NCBI GenBank assembly: GCA_945952585.1
Contig: CAMFII010000013.1
Span: 1-64,000, forward strand
DNA length: 64,000 nucleotides
Origin: an uncultured Rhodobacter sp.
GTDB lineage: Bacteria > Pseudomonadota > Alphaproteobacteria > Rhodobacterales > Rhodobacteraceae
Direction: 5' to 3'
In this document: positions 1 to 8,874 of the stretch, piece by piece
How the letters are laid out: every line of letters begins with the position of its first letter
Position numbering within the stretch: position 1 is the first letter of the stretch
Translations under genes and position numbers: made by a program
Notes under the pieces: model-generated
Database searches by the model: none
What the model was told of the DNA's origin: nothing
Seen by the model: the letters and a program-made list of their open reading frames with translations, nothing else

Positions 1-53
1 GCATAACCTTGCCAAGGTTAGGGTCGTGAGTTCGAATCTCATCGCCCGCTCCA
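1..53 (+). tRNA. tRNA-Gly (GCC), 5' end outside window
   Basis: The window opens inside a tRNA. The anticodon stem AACCT/AGGTT closes a TTGCCAA loop, giving anticodon GCC (Gly). It is followed by a variable loop, a T-arm with TTCGAATC, the 3' acceptor strand and an encoded CCA at 51-53. The D-arm and 5' acceptor strand lie before base 1. A rho-independent terminator follows 9 bases later. Confidence 0.95.
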
Positions 54-61
54 GTCAAACA

Positions 62-85
62 GGCCACCCTCCGGGGTGGCCTTTT
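62..85 (+). terminator. rho-independent terminator after tRNA-Gly
   Basis: An 8-bp perfect stem (GGCCACCC / GGGTGGCC) with a TCCG tetraloop is followed by TTTT. It lies directly after the tRNA and before hisB, so it should separate the two transcripts. Confidence 0.9.
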
Positions 86-153
86 GCATTCGCGCCCTTT
101 CCTCGCCACATCGTCCTGCCTATAAGGCCCTGACACCACAGGCGGAGGCGCCA

Positions 154-741
154 ATGCGCAAGGCAGAGATCAGCCGCAGGACGGCCGAGACCGAGATCTC
201 GGTTGCCGTGAACCTCGACGGCACCGGCGCACGCCGGATGGCGACGGGCGTGGGCTTCTTCGATCACATGCTGGACCAGCTCGCCCGCCACTCGATGATC
301 GACATGGACATCTCGGCCAAGGGCGACCTGCATATCGACGACCACCACACCGTCGAGGATACAGGCATCGCCCTCGGGCAGGCGCTGGCCAAGGCGCTTG
401 GCGACAAGCGCGGGATCCGGCGTTATGGCGAATGCACGCTGCCGATGGACGATGCGCAGGTGCGCTGCGCGCTTGACTTGTCGGGCCGGCCCTTCCTGAT
501 CTGGAACGTGACCTTGCCGACCCCCAAGATCGGGACCTTCGACACCGAGTTGGTACGCGAATTCTTCCAGGCGCTCGCCACCCATGGCGGGATCACGCTT
601 CACGTCGACATGGCCCATGGCGTCAACAGCCACCACATCGCCGAGGCGGCGTTCAAGGCAGTCGCCCGCGCCCTGCGCATGGCCGTCGAGCCCGATCCGC
701 TGGCGGACGGCGCCATTCCCTCGACCAAGGGCGCGCTGTGA
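154..741 (+). CDS. hisB: imidazoleglycerol-phosphate dehydratase
   Basis: Monofunctional HisB of 195 residues, the usual length when not fused to the phosphatase. It dehydrates imidazole glycerol phosphate to imidazole acetol phosphate in cytosolic histidine synthesis. Visible family features are GFFDHMLDQ near residue 30, the metal-binding DDHHTVED block near 60, and the second-half [10 protein letters not shown] motif near 155. I place the start at 154 because CGGAGG (144-148) lies five bases upstream and translation from there begins with the conserved MRKAEISR-type N-terminus. An upstream in-frame ATG at 76 would run through the tRNA terminator. The stop overlaps the hisH start by four bases, so the two genes are translationally coupled. 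Confidence 0.96.
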   Translation: MRKAEISRRTAETEISVAVNLDGTGARRMATGVGFFDHMLDQLARHSMIDMDISAKGDLHIDDHHTVEDTGIALGQALAKALGDKRGIRRYGECTLPMDDAQVRCALDLSGRPFLIWNVTLPTPKIGTFDTELVREFFQALATHGGITLHVDMAHGVNSHHIAEAAFKAVARALRMAVEPDPLADGAIPSTKGAL

Positions 742-1379
742 GCCTGACCGTCCTCGTCGACTACGAAAGCGGCAACCTGCATTCGGCCGAGAAAGCCTTT
801 CAGCGCATGGCACAGGAGACCGGCGCCGGTTCGGTGCTCGTCTCGGCCCGCCCCGAGGATGTCGCCCGCGCGGACCGGATCGTGCTGCCGGGCGATGGCG
901 CCTTCCCGGCCTGCCGGCGGGCGCTCGGGTCACACGGCGGGCTTTACGAAGCCATCGAAGAGGCGGTGCGCGTCAAGGGCCGGCCCTTCCTTGGCATCTG
1001 CATCGGCATGCAGATGCTGGCGACGCGTGGGCTGGAATATGAACCGACCGCGGGTTTCGACTGGATCGGCGGAGAGGTGGTGCGGATCACGCCGGCAGAC
1101 CCGGCGCTGAAGGTGCCGCATATGGGCTGGAACGATCTGGTCATCGACCGCTCCCATGCGGTGCTGGATGGCATCTCCACCGGTGATCACGCCTATTTCG
1201 TTCACAGCTACCACTTCCGGGTGGCCGATCCAGCGCATCTTCTGGCGCATGTCGATTACGCCGGTCCGATTACCGCGATCGTCGGGCGGGACAACGTGGT
1301 GGGCACACAGTTCCACCCCGAGAAAAGCCAGAAGACCGGACTGCGTCTGATCGCGAACTTCCTGCGCTGGACACCGTAA
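738..1379 (+). CDS. hisH: imidazole glycerol phosphate synthase, glutaminase subunit
   Basis: Class I glutamine amidotransferase of 213 residues that feeds ammonia to HisF. The catalytic triad is visible: Cys88 in GICIGMQ, with His193 and Glu195 in FHPEKS. It starts at a GTG that overlaps the hisB stop (GTGA). Its partner HisF is encoded about 1.4 kb downstream, beyond an opposite-strand DUF2147 gene and hisA, so the two subunits are not adjacent. The order matches the usual Rhodobacterales histidine cluster. Confidence 0.95.
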   Translation: MSLTVLVDYESGNLHSAEKAFQRMAQETGAGSVLVSARPEDVARADRIVLPGDGAFPACRRALGSHGGLYEAIEEAVRVKGRPFLGICIGMQMLATRGLEYEPTAGFDWIGGEVVRITPADPALKVPHMGWNDLVIDRSHAVLDGISTGDHAYFVHSYHFRVADPAHLLAHVDYAGPITAIVGRDNVVGTQFHPEKSQKTGLRLIANFLRWTP

Positions 1380-1385
1380 GGAACC

Positions 1386-1409
1386 GTCGGGCGCAATGAC
1401 GCGCCCGAC
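1386..1409. terminator. hairpin between convergent hisH and DUF2147 gene
   Basis: A perfect 9-bp stem (GTCGGGCGC / GCGCCCGAC) with a 6-base loop lies seven bases after the hisH stop and just before the stop of the convergent gene. There is no T-run, so it may act as a bidirectional, weak or rho-assisted terminator, or protect 3' ends. Confidence 0.5.
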
Positions 1410-1416
1410 ATACTCG

Positions 1417-1806
1417 TTACTGCACCCGCGTCCATGTGCCGCCGTCGCGGCAGATCATCAGGACACAGCCAGAGACCGACAGGCTGTTCCCGTCGAGCTG
1501 CATCTTAGAACTGTAGGTCTTGTCGCGGTCCGGGCTCCAGACCTTGCCGTCGCCATAGGCGCCCTCGCCCTCCGCCACCATGTCCCAGACGATCTGCTTG
1601 CCGATATTGGGCGAGGCGATCTCGGCTCCGGTCTGGTCGAAGGCCTTGACCAGACGACCGCAGAAGGCCGGTCCGCAAGGTTCGATCTGGACGTAACCGT
1701 AGTGGCCGTTGTCGTCGGGCTTGGTCTTCCAAATCCCCTCGACGGGATCGGCCGAAGCCGTGGTCGCCACAAGGACCAGCCCCAGGGCCAGCATGACTGC
1801 TTTCAT
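1417..1806 (-). CDS. DUF2147 family secreted protein
   Basis: A 129-residue protein with a clear signal peptide (hydrophobic residues 3-17, ending ATTASA) and a DUF2147-type body: GIWKTKPDDNGHYGYVQI, paired Cys in CGPAFCG, WDM, and a second Cys pair (GCVLMIC) near the C-terminus. The mature form is probably periplasmic with one or two disulfides. Function is not established for the family. I place the start at 1806 because GGAGGGG lies a few bases upstream and the signal peptide begins there. The gene sits on the minus strand within the histidine cluster, between hisH and hisA, and so splits it into two transcripts. Confidence 0.85.
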   Translation of the reverse strand: MKAVMLALGLVLVATTASADPVEGIWKTKPDDNGHYGYVQIEPCGPAFCGRLVKAFDQTGAEIASPNIGKQIVWDMVAEGEGAYGDGKVWSPDRDKTYSSKMQLDGNSLSVSGCVLMICRDGGTWTRVQ

Positions 1807-1958
1807 TGCATTCCCCTCCCTCAGGAATGGGACGATCCTCGGGTGCAGGCTGCGATTCACGCAAGACTGACGCCGGGTCAGCGCCCGCATAACCTTGCGT
1901 CTTGTCCCGGTCAGCGCCCCATGCCAAAGGGACCGCGCCAGCCAGACGGAGCCAGACC

Positions 1959-2678
1959 ATGATCCTTTACCCCGCCATCGACCTCAAGGACGGCCAGTGC
2001 GTAAGGCTCCTGCGCGGCGAGATGGAGGCGGCGACCGTCTTCGGTGACGATCCGGCAGCGCAGGCTGCGAGCTTCGTCGCCGCCGGCTGCGAATGGCTGC
2101 ACCTCGTCGACCTGAACGGCGCCTTTGCCGGCAAGCCGGTCAATGCCGCCGCGGTCGAGGCGATCCTCGCCCGGGTCAAGGTTCCCTGCCAGCTTGGTGG
2201 CGGCATCCGTGACATGGCCACGATTGAGGGCTGGCTTTCCCGCGGCCTGACCCGCGTCATCCTCGGCACGGTCGCGGTCGAGAACCCGTCGCTGGTGCGC
2301 CAGGCCGCGCGCGCCTTCCCCGACCACGTCGCCGTCGGCATCGACGCCCGCAAGGGCCGCGTCGCCACCCGCGGCTGGGCCGAGGAGACCGAGGTCATGG
2401 CGACCGACCTTGCGAAAAGCTTCGAAGATGCCGGCGTCGCCGCGCTGATCTACACCGACATCGACCGCGACGGCGCCATGCAGGGCCCGAATGTCGAGGC
2501 GACCGCCGCCCTCGCGCGCGCCGTCTCGATTCCCGTCATCGCCTCGGGCGGCGTCTCGTCGATGGCCGACCTCCTCGCGCTCCGCGACACCGGCGTCATC
2601 GCCGGCGCGATCTCGGGCCGCGCGCTCTACGACGGGGCGATCGACCTGCGCGCGGCGATCACCGCGCTGGCAGGCTGA
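1959..2678 (+). CDS. hisA: phosphoribosyl-formimino-AICAR-phosphate isomerase
   Basis: A 239-residue (beta/alpha)8 barrel that isomerises ProFAR to PRFAR in histidine synthesis. The general acid/base aspartates are Asp8 (YPAIDLKDG) and Asp129 (GIDARKG), and phosphate-binding loops appear as GGGIRD and ASGGVSS. The start at 1959 gives the canonical [11 protein letters not shown]-terminus; the open frame continues upstream without family similarity. The divergent DUF2147 gene starts 152 bases upstream, so hisA probably has its own promoter there. The 136 bases to hisF hold a repeat element. Confidence 0.96.
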   Translation: MILYPAIDLKDGQCVRLLRGEMEAATVFGDDPAAQAASFVAAGCEWLHLVDLNGAFAGKPVNAAAVEAILARVKVPCQLGGGIRDMATIEGWLSRGLTRVILGTVAVENPSLVRQAARAFPDHVAVGIDARKGRVATRGWAEETEVMATDLAKSFEDAGVAALIYTDIDRDGAMQGPNVEATAALARAVSIPVIASGGVSSMADLLALRDTGVIAGAISGRALYDGAIDLRAAITALAG

Positions 2679-2699
2679 CGCGCTCTTCCATTCTTCATC

Positions 2700-2765
2700 T
2701 TCTTACGTTTCGCAAATATCCTCGGGGGTGAATTGGCCGTTAGGCCAGGAGGGGCGGAAAGCCCC
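2700..2765 (+). repeat. core-plus-hairpins intergenic repeat, copy A
   Basis: A T-rich lead-in is followed by the core AAATATCCTCGGGGG (2714-2728), TGAAT, hairpin 1 (TGGCC/GGCCA, loop GTTA, 2734-2747) and hairpin 2 (GGGGC/GCCCC, loop GGAAA, 2751-2765). The same layout recurs at 49771, 53188 and 59236. It lies between hisA and hisF in the direction of transcription. There is no T-run after the second hairpin, so it is not a textbook terminator. Confidence 0.8.
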
Positions 2766-2814
2766 CTTTCCCCGGCCCCCGCATTAAGGCAAGAGGGGGC
2801 GAAGGAGCCTGCCC

Positions 2815-3576
2815 ATGCTCAAGACCCGCATCATCCCCTGCCTCGACGTGGCCGATGGCCGCGTGGTCAAGGGCGTGAACTTCGTCAACCTGATTGACGC
2901 TGGCGATCCGGTCGAAGCCGCAAAGGCCTATGACGCGGCGGGGGCCGACGAACTGACCTTCCTCGACATCCATGCCACGCATGAAAACCGCGGTACGATG
3001 TTCGACCTCGTCACCCGCACCGCCGAGCAGTGCTTCATGCCGCTGACCGTGGGTGGCGGCGTGCGCACGGCCGAGGATGTGCGTGCCCTCCTCCTTGCCG
3101 GGGCCGACAAGGTCAGCTTCAACTCGGCCGCCGTCGCCAATCCCGATGTCGTGGCCGAGGCCGCCGACCGCTTCGGCAGCCAGTGCATCGTCGTGGCGAT
3201 CGACGCCAAGACGGTCGAGCCGGGCCGGTGGGAGATCTTCACCCATGGCGGGCGCAAGCCCACAGGCATCGACGCGGTGGAATTTGCCCGCACCGTCGCC
3301 GCCAAGGGCGCGGGCGAGATCCTGTTGACCTCGATGGACCGCGACGGAACCAAGGCCGGCTTCAACATCCCGCTGACGCGCGCCATCGCCGATGCGGTCG
3401 CGATCCCGGTGATCGCATCGGGCGGCGTCGGCACCCTCGACCACCTCGTCGAAGGTGTGACCGAGGGCCATGCGAGCGCCGTCCTCGCCGCCTCGATCTT
3501 CCATTTCGGCACCTACACCATTGGCGAGGCCAAGGCCCACATGGCCGCCGCAGGCATCCCGGTGAGGCTGACATGA
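2815..3576 (+). CDS. hisF: imidazole glycerol phosphate synthase, cyclase subunit
   Basis: A 253-residue (beta/alpha)8 barrel that uses ammonia delivered by HisH to convert PRFAR to imidazole glycerol phosphate and AICAR. The two catalytic aspartates are at the canonical positions: Asp11 (PCLDVADGR) and Asp130 (VAIDAK). Phosphate-binding segments are GGGVR near 81 and ASGGVG near 200. GAAGGAG stands upstream of the ATG. The stop overlaps the hisE start by four bases (ATGA). Confidence 0.97.
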   Translation: MLKTRIIPCLDVADGRVVKGVNFVNLIDAGDPVEAAKAYDAAGADELTFLDIHATHENRGTMFDLVTRTAEQCFMPLTVGGGVRTAEDVRALLLAGADKVSFNSAAVANPDVVAEAADRFGSQCIVVAIDAKTVEPGRWEIFTHGGRKPTGIDAVEFARTVAAKGAGEILLTSMDRDGTKAGFNIPLTRAIADAVAIPVIASGGVGTLDHLVEGVTEGHASAVLAASIFHFGTYTIGEAKAHMAAAGIPVRLT

Positions 3577-3884
3577 GCGCGCTCGATCGACTTGCTGCGA
3601 CGATAGAAGCCCGGAAAGGCGCCGATCCGGACTCGAGCTGGACGGCAAAGCTCCTCGCCCGCGGCCCCGAGAAATGCGCCGAGAAGTTCGGTGAGGAATC
3701 GATCGAGGCGATCATCGAGGCGGTGAAGGGGGACCGCGACCGCCTGACATCCGAGGCGGCGGATGTGCTTTACCACCTGCTGGTCATGCTTGCCGCGCGC
3801 GATCTGACGCTTGCGGATGTCGAGGCGGAACTCGCGCGTCGCGAAGGCACGTCCGGCATCGCAGAGAAAGCCGGGCGCAAGTAG
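3573..3884 (+). CDS. hisE: phosphoribosyl-ATP pyrophosphohydrolase
   Basis: A 103-residue all-alpha MazG-like pyrophosphohydrolase for the second step of histidine synthesis. The family signature is present as [14 protein letters not shown] and [11 protein letters not shown], carrying the acidic metal-binding helices. It overlaps hisF by four bases and is translationally coupled. HisI, the next enzyme, is not fused and not in the window. The gene ends two bases before a paired AT-rich palindrome. Confidence 0.95.
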   Translation: MSALDRLAATIEARKGADPDSSWTAKLLARGPEKCAEKFGEESIEAIIEAVKGDRDRLTSEAADVLYHLLVMLAARDLTLADVEAELARREGTSGIAEKAGRK

Positions 3885-3886
3885 CC

Positions 3887-3936
3887 GATTTTTCTGCGAA
3901 AAATCAGGTGTGCCCCGGAATTTTCGCAGAAAATTC
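3887..3936. repeat. paired AT-rich 19-bp palindromes, site 1
   Basis: Two 19-bp inverted repeats with 8-bp stems and 3-base loops, 12 bases apart: GATTTTTCTGCGAAAAATC at 3887-3905 and GAATTTTCGCAGAAAATTC at 3918-3936. They fill the gap between convergent hisE and the CoA-binding gene. The first is identical to the palindrome at 56750-56768. Confidence 0.9.
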
Positions 3937-3942
3937 GTTGGG

Positions 3943-4362
3943 TCACAGCCCCAGTCGCGGAATCTCGATTGCCGGGCAACGGTTCTGCACGACATCAACT
4001 CCGGCAGCCTCGGCCAGGCCCGCCGCCGCCGGATTGGTCACCCCCAACTGCATCCAGATCGTCTTCAGACCCGGAAGGTGGCGCAGCGCCTGCTCCACCA
4101 CCGGGAGCACCTCTTCCGAGCGGCGGAAGATGTCGACCATGTCCACCGGTTCATCAATCTCGGCCAGGCTCGCCCGCACCGTGGTGCCAAGCGCCTCGCG
4201 CCCCGCCTGTCCGGGATTGACCGGGATGACGCGATAGCCGCGCGCCACCAGATAGCGCGCGACGCCGTGGCTGGGCCGCGCCGGATTCGGCGACCAGCCG
4301 ACAAGGGCGATCGTGCGGGTCTCGCGCAGGATGCGGGCAATTTCGCTGTCTGGGGGGTTCAT
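3943..4362 (-). CDS. CoA-binding domain protein (YccU-like)
   Basis: A 139-residue single-domain Rossmann protein of the CoA_binding family. It shows an N-terminal TIALVGWSPNPARPSHGVARYL nucleotide-binding region (residues about 16-37), then VIPVNPG and the late WMQLGV segment typical of YccU-like proteins. Family members bind CoA and resemble the N-terminal domain of succinyl-CoA synthetase alpha, but their physiological role is unknown. I start it at the ATG of MNPPDSEIARIL; further upstream the frame reads through a rho-independent terminator. It converges on hisE across the paired palindromes. Confidence 0.85.
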   Translation of the reverse strand: MNPPDSEIARILRETRTIALVGWSPNPARPSHGVARYLVARGYRVIPVNPGQAGREALGTTVRASLAEIDEPVDMVDIFRRSEEVLPVVEQALRHLPGLKTIWMQLGVTNPAAAGLAEAAGVDVVQNRCPAIEIPRLGL

Positions 4363-4376
4363 TCGCGTCTCGGACG

Positions 4377-4407
4377 AAAAAGCGCCCGGACCTTGGGATC
4401 CGGGCGC
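4377..4407 (-). terminator. rho-independent terminator downstream of rlmB
   Basis: On the minus strand an 11-bp stem (GCGCCCGGATC / GGTCCGGGCGC, one wobble) with a CCAA loop runs straight into TTTTT. It lies 117 bases after the rlmB stop and 15 bases before the CoA-binding gene start, so it separates the two. Confidence 0.85.
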
Positions 4408-4523
4408 AAGTGTGGAACGAGGGACAGTGAAGGGAAACGGCGGTGTTCCGGCCTGCCATTCCTCACCTTCATATGGGACTGTTTCAGAGACATTAAAGAG
4501 AGGTCGCAAAAGCGTGAAGCCGC

Positions 4524-5300
4524 CTATCTTGACGTGGCGGCATAAAGCGAAACCGCTGCGGCGTTTGACACGTTCAGCGATCCGAAAGCCCCCATATAGG
4601 GAATGCGCACCAGCCGGTCACAGGTTTCGCGCGTCTTCTCGCGCAGACCTGGCCCCTCGGCGCCCAGCACCAGCCCGACCGGCCGCGACCCGATCGCCGC
4701 CAACCCCTCGGCCAAAGTCTCGCCCGCCTCGCCTTCCAGGCCGAGAAGGACGAATCCCATGCCCTTCAGCGCCTCCATCGCGTCCGACAGGTTCTGCACC
4801 CTGAGATAAGGCTGACGTTCCAGCGCGCCGCTCGCGGTCTTGGCGAGCGCCCCGGTTTCGGGGGCCGAGTGGCGGTGAGGCGCGATGACAGCGCGCGCGC
4901 CGAACACCTCGGCCGAGCGCAGCACCGCGCCCACATTGTGCGGGTCCGTCACCCGGTCGAGCAGCACGACCAGCGGGGCACCCTCGCCGGTCAGGCAAAC
5001 CTCCTCCAAGCTGCCCCAGTGCAGCGGCTTCGCCTCGAGCGCGGCGCCCTGGTGCACCGATCCCTCGTCCAGCGGCACGTCGAATTTCCGCGGATCGACG
5101 ATTTCCGGCTCGATTCCGCCCGCCGCGATGGCGTCGCCCAGCTTGTCGGCGGCATTCTTGGTCAGGACGAGGCGCAGTTTCTGTCGTTTCGGGTTCATCA
5201 GCGCATCCCGCACAGCGTGAAGGCCGAACAGCCAGACCGTTTCGCGCGCGTCGGCGCGCTTGGCACGTTCCTTCTCGATCACCCAGGCCGGTTTCTTCAT
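4524..5300 (-). CDS. rlmB: 23S rRNA 2'-O-methyltransferase RlmB (SpoU/TrmH family)
   Basis: A 258-residue SPOUT methyltransferase, probably modifying G2251 of 23S rRNA. The N-terminal substrate-binding domain (VWLFGLHAVRDAL, residues about 22-34) precedes the SpoU domain. The three SpoU motifs are visible: NVGAVLRSAEVFGA, LVLGAEGPGL, and SLNVSNAAAVSLY near the C-terminus (knotted SAM site). I start it at 5300 (MKKPAWVIEKERAK); the frame stays open further upstream but would cross the divergent tRNA-Tyr. The tRNA is transcribed away from it on the plus strand. TrmH-type tRNA substrate specificity cannot be excluded. Confidence 0.88.
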   Translation of the reverse strand: MKKPAWVIEKERAKRADARETVWLFGLHAVRDALMNPKRQKLRLVLTKNAADKLGDAIAAGGIEPEIVDPRKFDVPLDEGSVHQGAALEAKPLHWGSLEEVCLTGEGAPLVVLLDRVTDPHNVGAVLRSAEVFGARAVIAPHRHSAPETGALAKTASGALERQPYLRVQNLSDAMEALKGMGFVLLGLEGEAGETLAEGLAAIGSRPVGLVLGAEGPGLREKTRETCDRLVRIPYMGAFGSLNVSNAAAVSLYAATSR

Positions 5301-5393
5301 CGCGAGACACCCTTTCGTTCCGGCGGACCTTTCCACTTCCAGCCCGCGTTCCGCAAGCGGAAAGCCCTCCGCAAGAACCCTCCGTTTTCGCGC

Positions 5394-5420
5394 TTGACGC
5401 TCCCGGGGGCCTCTTATATT
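5394..5420 (+). promoter_or_regulatory. probable sigma-70 promoter of tRNA-Tyr
   Basis: TTGACG (5394-5399) and TATATT (5415-5420) with a 15-base spacer lie 14 bases before the mature 5' end of tRNA-Tyr. The spacer is short, but both boxes are close to consensus and there is no other candidate in the gap. Confidence 0.6.
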
Positions 5421-5434
5421 CCCCCGCCAGCGTC

Positions 5435-5518
5435 GGGCGACGAGCTGCAAGGTGCGGCAGCGGACTGTAACTCCGCCGGGGAGACCCATGCCTGGTTCGA
5501 TTCCAGGGTCGCCCACCA
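5435..5518 (+). tRNA. tRNA-Tyr (GTA)
   Basis: An 84-base class II tRNA. The acceptor stem GGGCGAC pairs with GTCGCCC, followed by discriminator A and an encoded CCA at 5516-5518. The anticodon stem GCGGA/TCCGC closes loop CTGTAAC, anticodon GTA. A long variable arm (CGGGGAGACCCATG region) and a T-arm with TTCGATTC complete the fold. The 115 bases to the cbbZ stop show no clear terminator. Confidence 0.97.
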
Positions 5519-5633
5519 TCTCCCCCCATATCGGGCCTAGAGAGATCGGGTTGTAAGACCTGTCTCTTCGCATGGCGCAGCATGGATCGGATCTTGTGCG
5601 TCAAGCCCAGATCGGTCCCGCAGGGACGCAGGA

Positions 5634-6281
5634 TCAGCGGGTGATAGGCAAGAGCCCCGGCAAATCGCGGTAATCGTCGAAGGCAAAGGCGTGGGCCAGG
5701 CGGTCGACCGGGCTGTGGCGATAGCCGAGGGTGAACAAGCCGAAGGGAACCCTTGCCGCGTCGGCAGTCTCGGCATCCACTTCGCTGTCACCGATAAAGA
5801 CGCCCGGCTGGCCCAGTTTGTCGAAGGCAGCCCGCAGGGGCGCGGGATCCGGTTTTTTCTGGGGCATGCTGTCCCCGCCGATCACGACGGCAAACCGGCG
5901 GTCCAGATCGAAGGCGCGCAGGATTTCCATCGTCGGCGCCAGCGCCTTGTTCGTGCACAGGCCAAGCGCATGCCCGGCATCGGCCAGTTGCTCCAAGACC
6001 TCGGACACACCCGGAAACAGCCGGGAAAGCGAGGCGGGGCTTGCAAGGTAATGGTCGAACATCCGTTCGGTCATGGCTTGCTGGTGCGCTGCGTCGATCC
6101 CGCGTGCTTGGCGCGCCCGGTCGACAAGGTTCGGAATCCCGTGCCCGATGAAACCGGTAGCCTCGGCGAGGGTCAGCGGCGCGACGCCCTGCTCGTCCAG
6201 CACCTTGTTCAGCGCAACGTGCAGATCGGGCGCGCTGTCGAGCAGCGTGCCGTCGAGGTCGAACACGATCGGCATCGTCAT
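5634..6281 (-). CDS. cbbZ: phosphoglycolate phosphatase
   Basis: A 215-residue HAD-superfamily phosphatase that hydrolyses 2-phosphoglycolate made by RuBisCO oxygenation. HAD motifs occur in order: I FDLDGTLLDS (near residue 6), II TNK, III KKPDP and IV GDSEVDAETA. The cap domain lies between I and II. I choose the ATG at 6281 (MTMPIVFD) because AAGGAG stands seven bases upstream; an ATG six codons earlier has no such site. It is the last gene of the cbbFPTGAEYZ series, 24 bases after cbbY. Confidence 0.9.
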   Translation of the reverse strand: MTMPIVFDLDGTLLDSAPDLHVALNKVLDEQGVAPLTLAEATGFIGHGIPNLVDRARQARGIDAAHQQAMTERMFDHYLASPASLSRLFPGVSEVLEQLADAGHALGLCTNKALAPTMEILRAFDLDRRFAVVIGGDSMPQKKPDPAPLRAAFDKLGQPGVFIGDSEVDAETADAARVPFGLFTLGYRHSPVDRLAHAFAFDDYRDLPGLLPITR

Positions 6282-6305
6282 CGGGGACTCCTTCCTCATG
6301 CGGGT

Positions 6306-7010
6306 CTATCCACAGTGTTCGACCAACCGGCGCAGCGCGGCAAGGCCACCGATCTGCCCCAGATCGGGAATAACGGCCAGAGCGCCGGTGAAATCCTCGT
6401 CACGGGTATATATCGCCGGAGACACGATGCAGCGCAGCCCGGCCGCCATCGCCGCCCGCAAGCCGTTCGCGCTGTCCTCGAAGGCAACGGCCTGCGCCGG
6501 CGACACGCCCAGGCGGGACAGAGCCAAGGCATAGGCGTCGGGGGCCGGCTTCTTGGCTGGAACGTCGTCGCCCGCGACGATCACGTCGAACACCTCATCC
6601 GCGCTCTTGGCGAAACAGGCGCGGCAGAGCGCCTCGACATTGGGATGGCTTGTGGTCGTCACGACCGCCACATGCAGGTTCACCGACCGGGCCTGCGACA
6701 GCAACGTTCGGACACTGGGCCGCAGGACCAAAGCGCCCTGATCGACCAGTTCGCCATAACGCCGGGTCTTGTCCCGATGCAGCGCGGCGATATCGACCTG
6801 GGCCGGCTCATCGCCCATTTCGGAAACGAAGCGCGCGATCCGTTCCTTTCCCCCGGTGGTCCGCAGCAGCAGCGTGTAATCGGCGACCGACCAGTGCCAG
6901 TCCAATCCGGCTGCAGCGAAGGCGTCATTGAAGGCGCGTCTGTGCAGCTCTTCAGTTTCGGCCAGCGTGCCGTCCACGTCGAAGATCAGAGCCCGGAGCG
7001 GTTCAGCCAA
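6306..7010 (-). CDS. cbbY: CbbY, xylulose-1,5-bisphosphate phosphatase
   Basis: A 234-residue HAD phosphatase of the CbbY type. It has [18 protein letters not shown] at the N-terminus, KKPAPDAY and [11 protein letters not shown]. Characterised CbbY removes xylulose-1,5-bisphosphate, a misfire product that inhibits RuBisCO. I place the start at a TTG at 7010 that overlaps the end of cbbE by eight bases. GGAGAG lies upstream, the family N-terminus begins within ten codons, and the frame upstream has no family similarity. Its position between cbbE and cbbZ puts two RuBisCO-repair phosphatases in one operon. Confidence 0.88.
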   Translation of the reverse strand: MAEPLRALIFDVDGTLAETEELHRRAFNDAFAAAGLDWHWSVADYTLLLRTTGGKERIARFVSEMGDEPAQVDIAALHRDKTRRYGELVDQGALVLRPSVRTLLSQARSVNLHVAVVTTTSHPNVEALCRACFAKSADEVFDVIVAGDDVPAKKPAPDAYALALSRLGVSPAQAVAFEDSANGLRAAMAAGLRCIVSPAIYTRDEDFTGALAVIPDLGQIGGLAALRRLVEHCG

Positions 7011-7695
7011 GGGCGCTCTCCGCCGCGGCGCGGATGGCGCGGATATTCGCACCGTAGACCTCCGGATTGGCGACCGAGCCGCCCTTGAACACGGCCGAGC
7101 CCGCGACAAGCACGTCAGCCCCCGCCGCCGCGACCAGAGGCGCTGTCTCGGGCGTGATACCGCCATCGATCTGGATATGGATCGGCCGGTCGCCGATCAT
7201 CCGGCGGCAGGCGCGGATCTTCTCCAGACCGGAGGCGATGAACTGCTGTCCACCAAAGCCCGGGTTCACTGTCATGATCAGGACCATGTCGATCAGGTCG
7301 AGGACATGTTCGATCGAGGACAACGGCGTGCCGGGGTTCAGACTGACCCCGGCCTTGACGCCCTGCGCCTTGATTGCCTGCAGGGTGCGATGGATATGCG
7401 GCCCTGCCTCGACATGCGCCGTGATAAGGTCGGCCCCGGCCTTGGCATAGGCCTCGATATAGGGATCGACCGGCGCGATCATGAGATGAACGTCCATGAA
7501 GGTCTTGACGTGCCGGCGGAAGGCCGAGACGGCCGGCGGGCCGAAGGTCAGGTTCGGCACAAAGTGACCGTCCATGACGTCGACATGCACCCAGTCGGCG
7601 CCCTGGGCCTCGATCGCCTGAATCTCGCGACCGAAATCGGCGAAGTCGGCGGAAAGGATCGAAGGAGCGATCTTGATCTTGCGGTCGAAGGTCAT
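7003..7695 (-). CDS. cbbE: ribulose-phosphate 3-epimerase
   Basis: A 230-residue TIM-barrel enzyme interconverting xylulose-5-phosphate and ribulose-5-phosphate in the Calvin cycle. Metal and catalytic segments are [11 protein letters not shown] (near residue 12), [12 protein letters not shown] (37-48), [10 protein letters not shown] and IDGGIT. The start at 7695 ([12 protein letters not shown]) matches the family N-terminus. The stop overlaps the proposed TTG start of cbbY, suggesting coupling. Synonym rpe. Confidence 0.95.
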   Translation of the reverse strand: MTFDRKIKIAPSILSADFADFGREIQAIEAQGADWVHVDVMDGHFVPNLTFGPPAVSAFRRHVKTFMDVHLMIAPVDPYIEAYAKAGADLITAHVEAGPHIHRTLQAIKAQGVKAGVSLNPGTPLSSIEHVLDLIDMVLIMTVNPGFGGQQFIASGLEKIRACRRMIGDRPIHIQIDGGITPETAPLVAAAGADVLVAGSAVFKGGSVANPEVYGANIRAIRAAAESALG

Positions 7696-7751
7696 GGCGG
7701 TCTCCCGGTCTTGTCGATGATGCCCTGCCCCGGTCGGGACGGGCGAAGGTG

Positions 7752-8801
7752 TCAGATGCTGCCGGCCTTGTAGCGCTTCGCCATCTCGTCCATGGCAATT
7801 ACCTTGATCTTGCTGGCGTTTCCGGCGGCCCCGAAGGCCTCGAGCCGAGCCTTGCAAAGGTCGCGCATTGCATCCATGGCCGGCTTGAGGAACTTGCGCG
7901 GGTCGAACTCCCTGGGGCTTTGCGTCGCGATCTTGCGGAACTGGCCGGTCATCGCCATCCGGCAGTCGGTGTCGATGTTGACCTTGCGGACGCCGTGACG
8001 GATGCCGCGGACGATCTCCTCGACCGGCACGCCAAAGGTCTGGGGCATCTCACCGCCGAACTCGTTGATGATGTCCTGCAATTCCTGCGGGACCGAGGAC
8101 GAGCCATGCATGACCAGATGCGTGTTCGGCAGCTTCCTGTGGATCGCCTCGATCACGTCCATCGCAAGGATGTCGCCCGTCGGCTTGCGGCTGAACTTGT
8201 AGGCGCCGTGGCTGGTACCGCAGGCAATGGCCAGCGCATCGACCCTGGTCCGGCTGACGAAATCCGCCGCCTGATCGGGATCGGTCAGAAGCTGGCTGTG
8301 ATCCAGCGCGCCCTCGGCACCGTGCCCATCCTCGGCCTCGCCCTGCCCGGTCTCGAGGCTGCCGAGCACGCCCAGTTCCCCCTCGACCGAGGCGCCGACC
8401 CAATGCGCCATCTCGGCGACGCGGGCGGTTATTGCCACGTTGTAGTCGTAGCTCGCCGGGGTCTTCGCGTCGGCCTCGAGCGAGCCGTCCATCATCACGC
8501 TGGTGAAGCCATGCCGGATCGCCGTCAGGCAAGTCGCTTCATTGTTGCCGTGGTCCTGGTGCATGCAGAGCGGGATCTGCGGATAGATCGCGGCCAAGGC
8601 CTCGATCATTTTCGACAGCATGATGTCATTGGCATAGGACCGGGCGCCGCGGCTGGCCTGGATGATCACCGGCGCATCGCAGGATTTGGCGGCTTCCATG
8701 ATGGCAAGGCCCTGCTCCATGTTGTTGATGTTGAAGGCGGGAACGCCGTAGCCGTGCTCGGCCGCATGGTCGAGGAGTTGGCGAAGGGTGATGAGGGCCA
8801 T
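7752..8801 (-). CDS. cbbA: class II fructose-bisphosphate aldolase
   Basis: A 349-residue zinc aldolase (CbbA/Fba class II). It condenses glyceraldehyde-3-phosphate with DHAP, and erythrose-4-phosphate with DHAP, in the regenerative Calvin cycle. The metal-binding MHQDHGN motif, GTSHGAYKF and HGSSSVPQE, with the phosphate-binding KVNIDTD segment, are all present. Length is typical for the roughly 345-residue bacterial CbbA subgroup. It lies between cbbG (73-base gap) and cbbE (56-base gap) on the same strand. Confidence 0.95.
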   Translation of the reverse strand: MALITLRQLLDHAAEHGYGVPAFNINNMEQGLAIMEAAKSCDAPVIIQASRGARSYANDIMLSKMIEALAAIYPQIPLCMHQDHGNNEATCLTAIRHGFTSVMMDGSLEADAKTPASYDYNVAITARVAEMAHWVGASVEGELGVLGSLETGQGEAEDGHGAEGALDHSQLLTDPDQAADFVSRTRVDALAIACGTSHGAYKFSRKPTGDILAMDVIEAIHRKLPNTHLVMHGSSSVPQELQDIINEFGGEMPQTFGVPVEEIVRGIRHGVRKVNIDTDCRMAMTGQFRKIATQSPREFDPRKFLKPAMDAMRDLCKARLEAFGAAGNASKIKVIAMDEMAKRYKAGSI

Positions 8802-8874
8802 GGTTCAAACCTCTTGGGTCGGGCGCGTCGGCGCCGGGATTGCTGGGCGGCCGCCGGACGGCGGAAAGGCGGGA

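Noticed and set aside
4524-5573. Longer version of rlmB beginning at 5573
   Set aside because: It would run antisense through the whole tRNA-Tyr and adds no family sequence; the start at 5300 matches the family.
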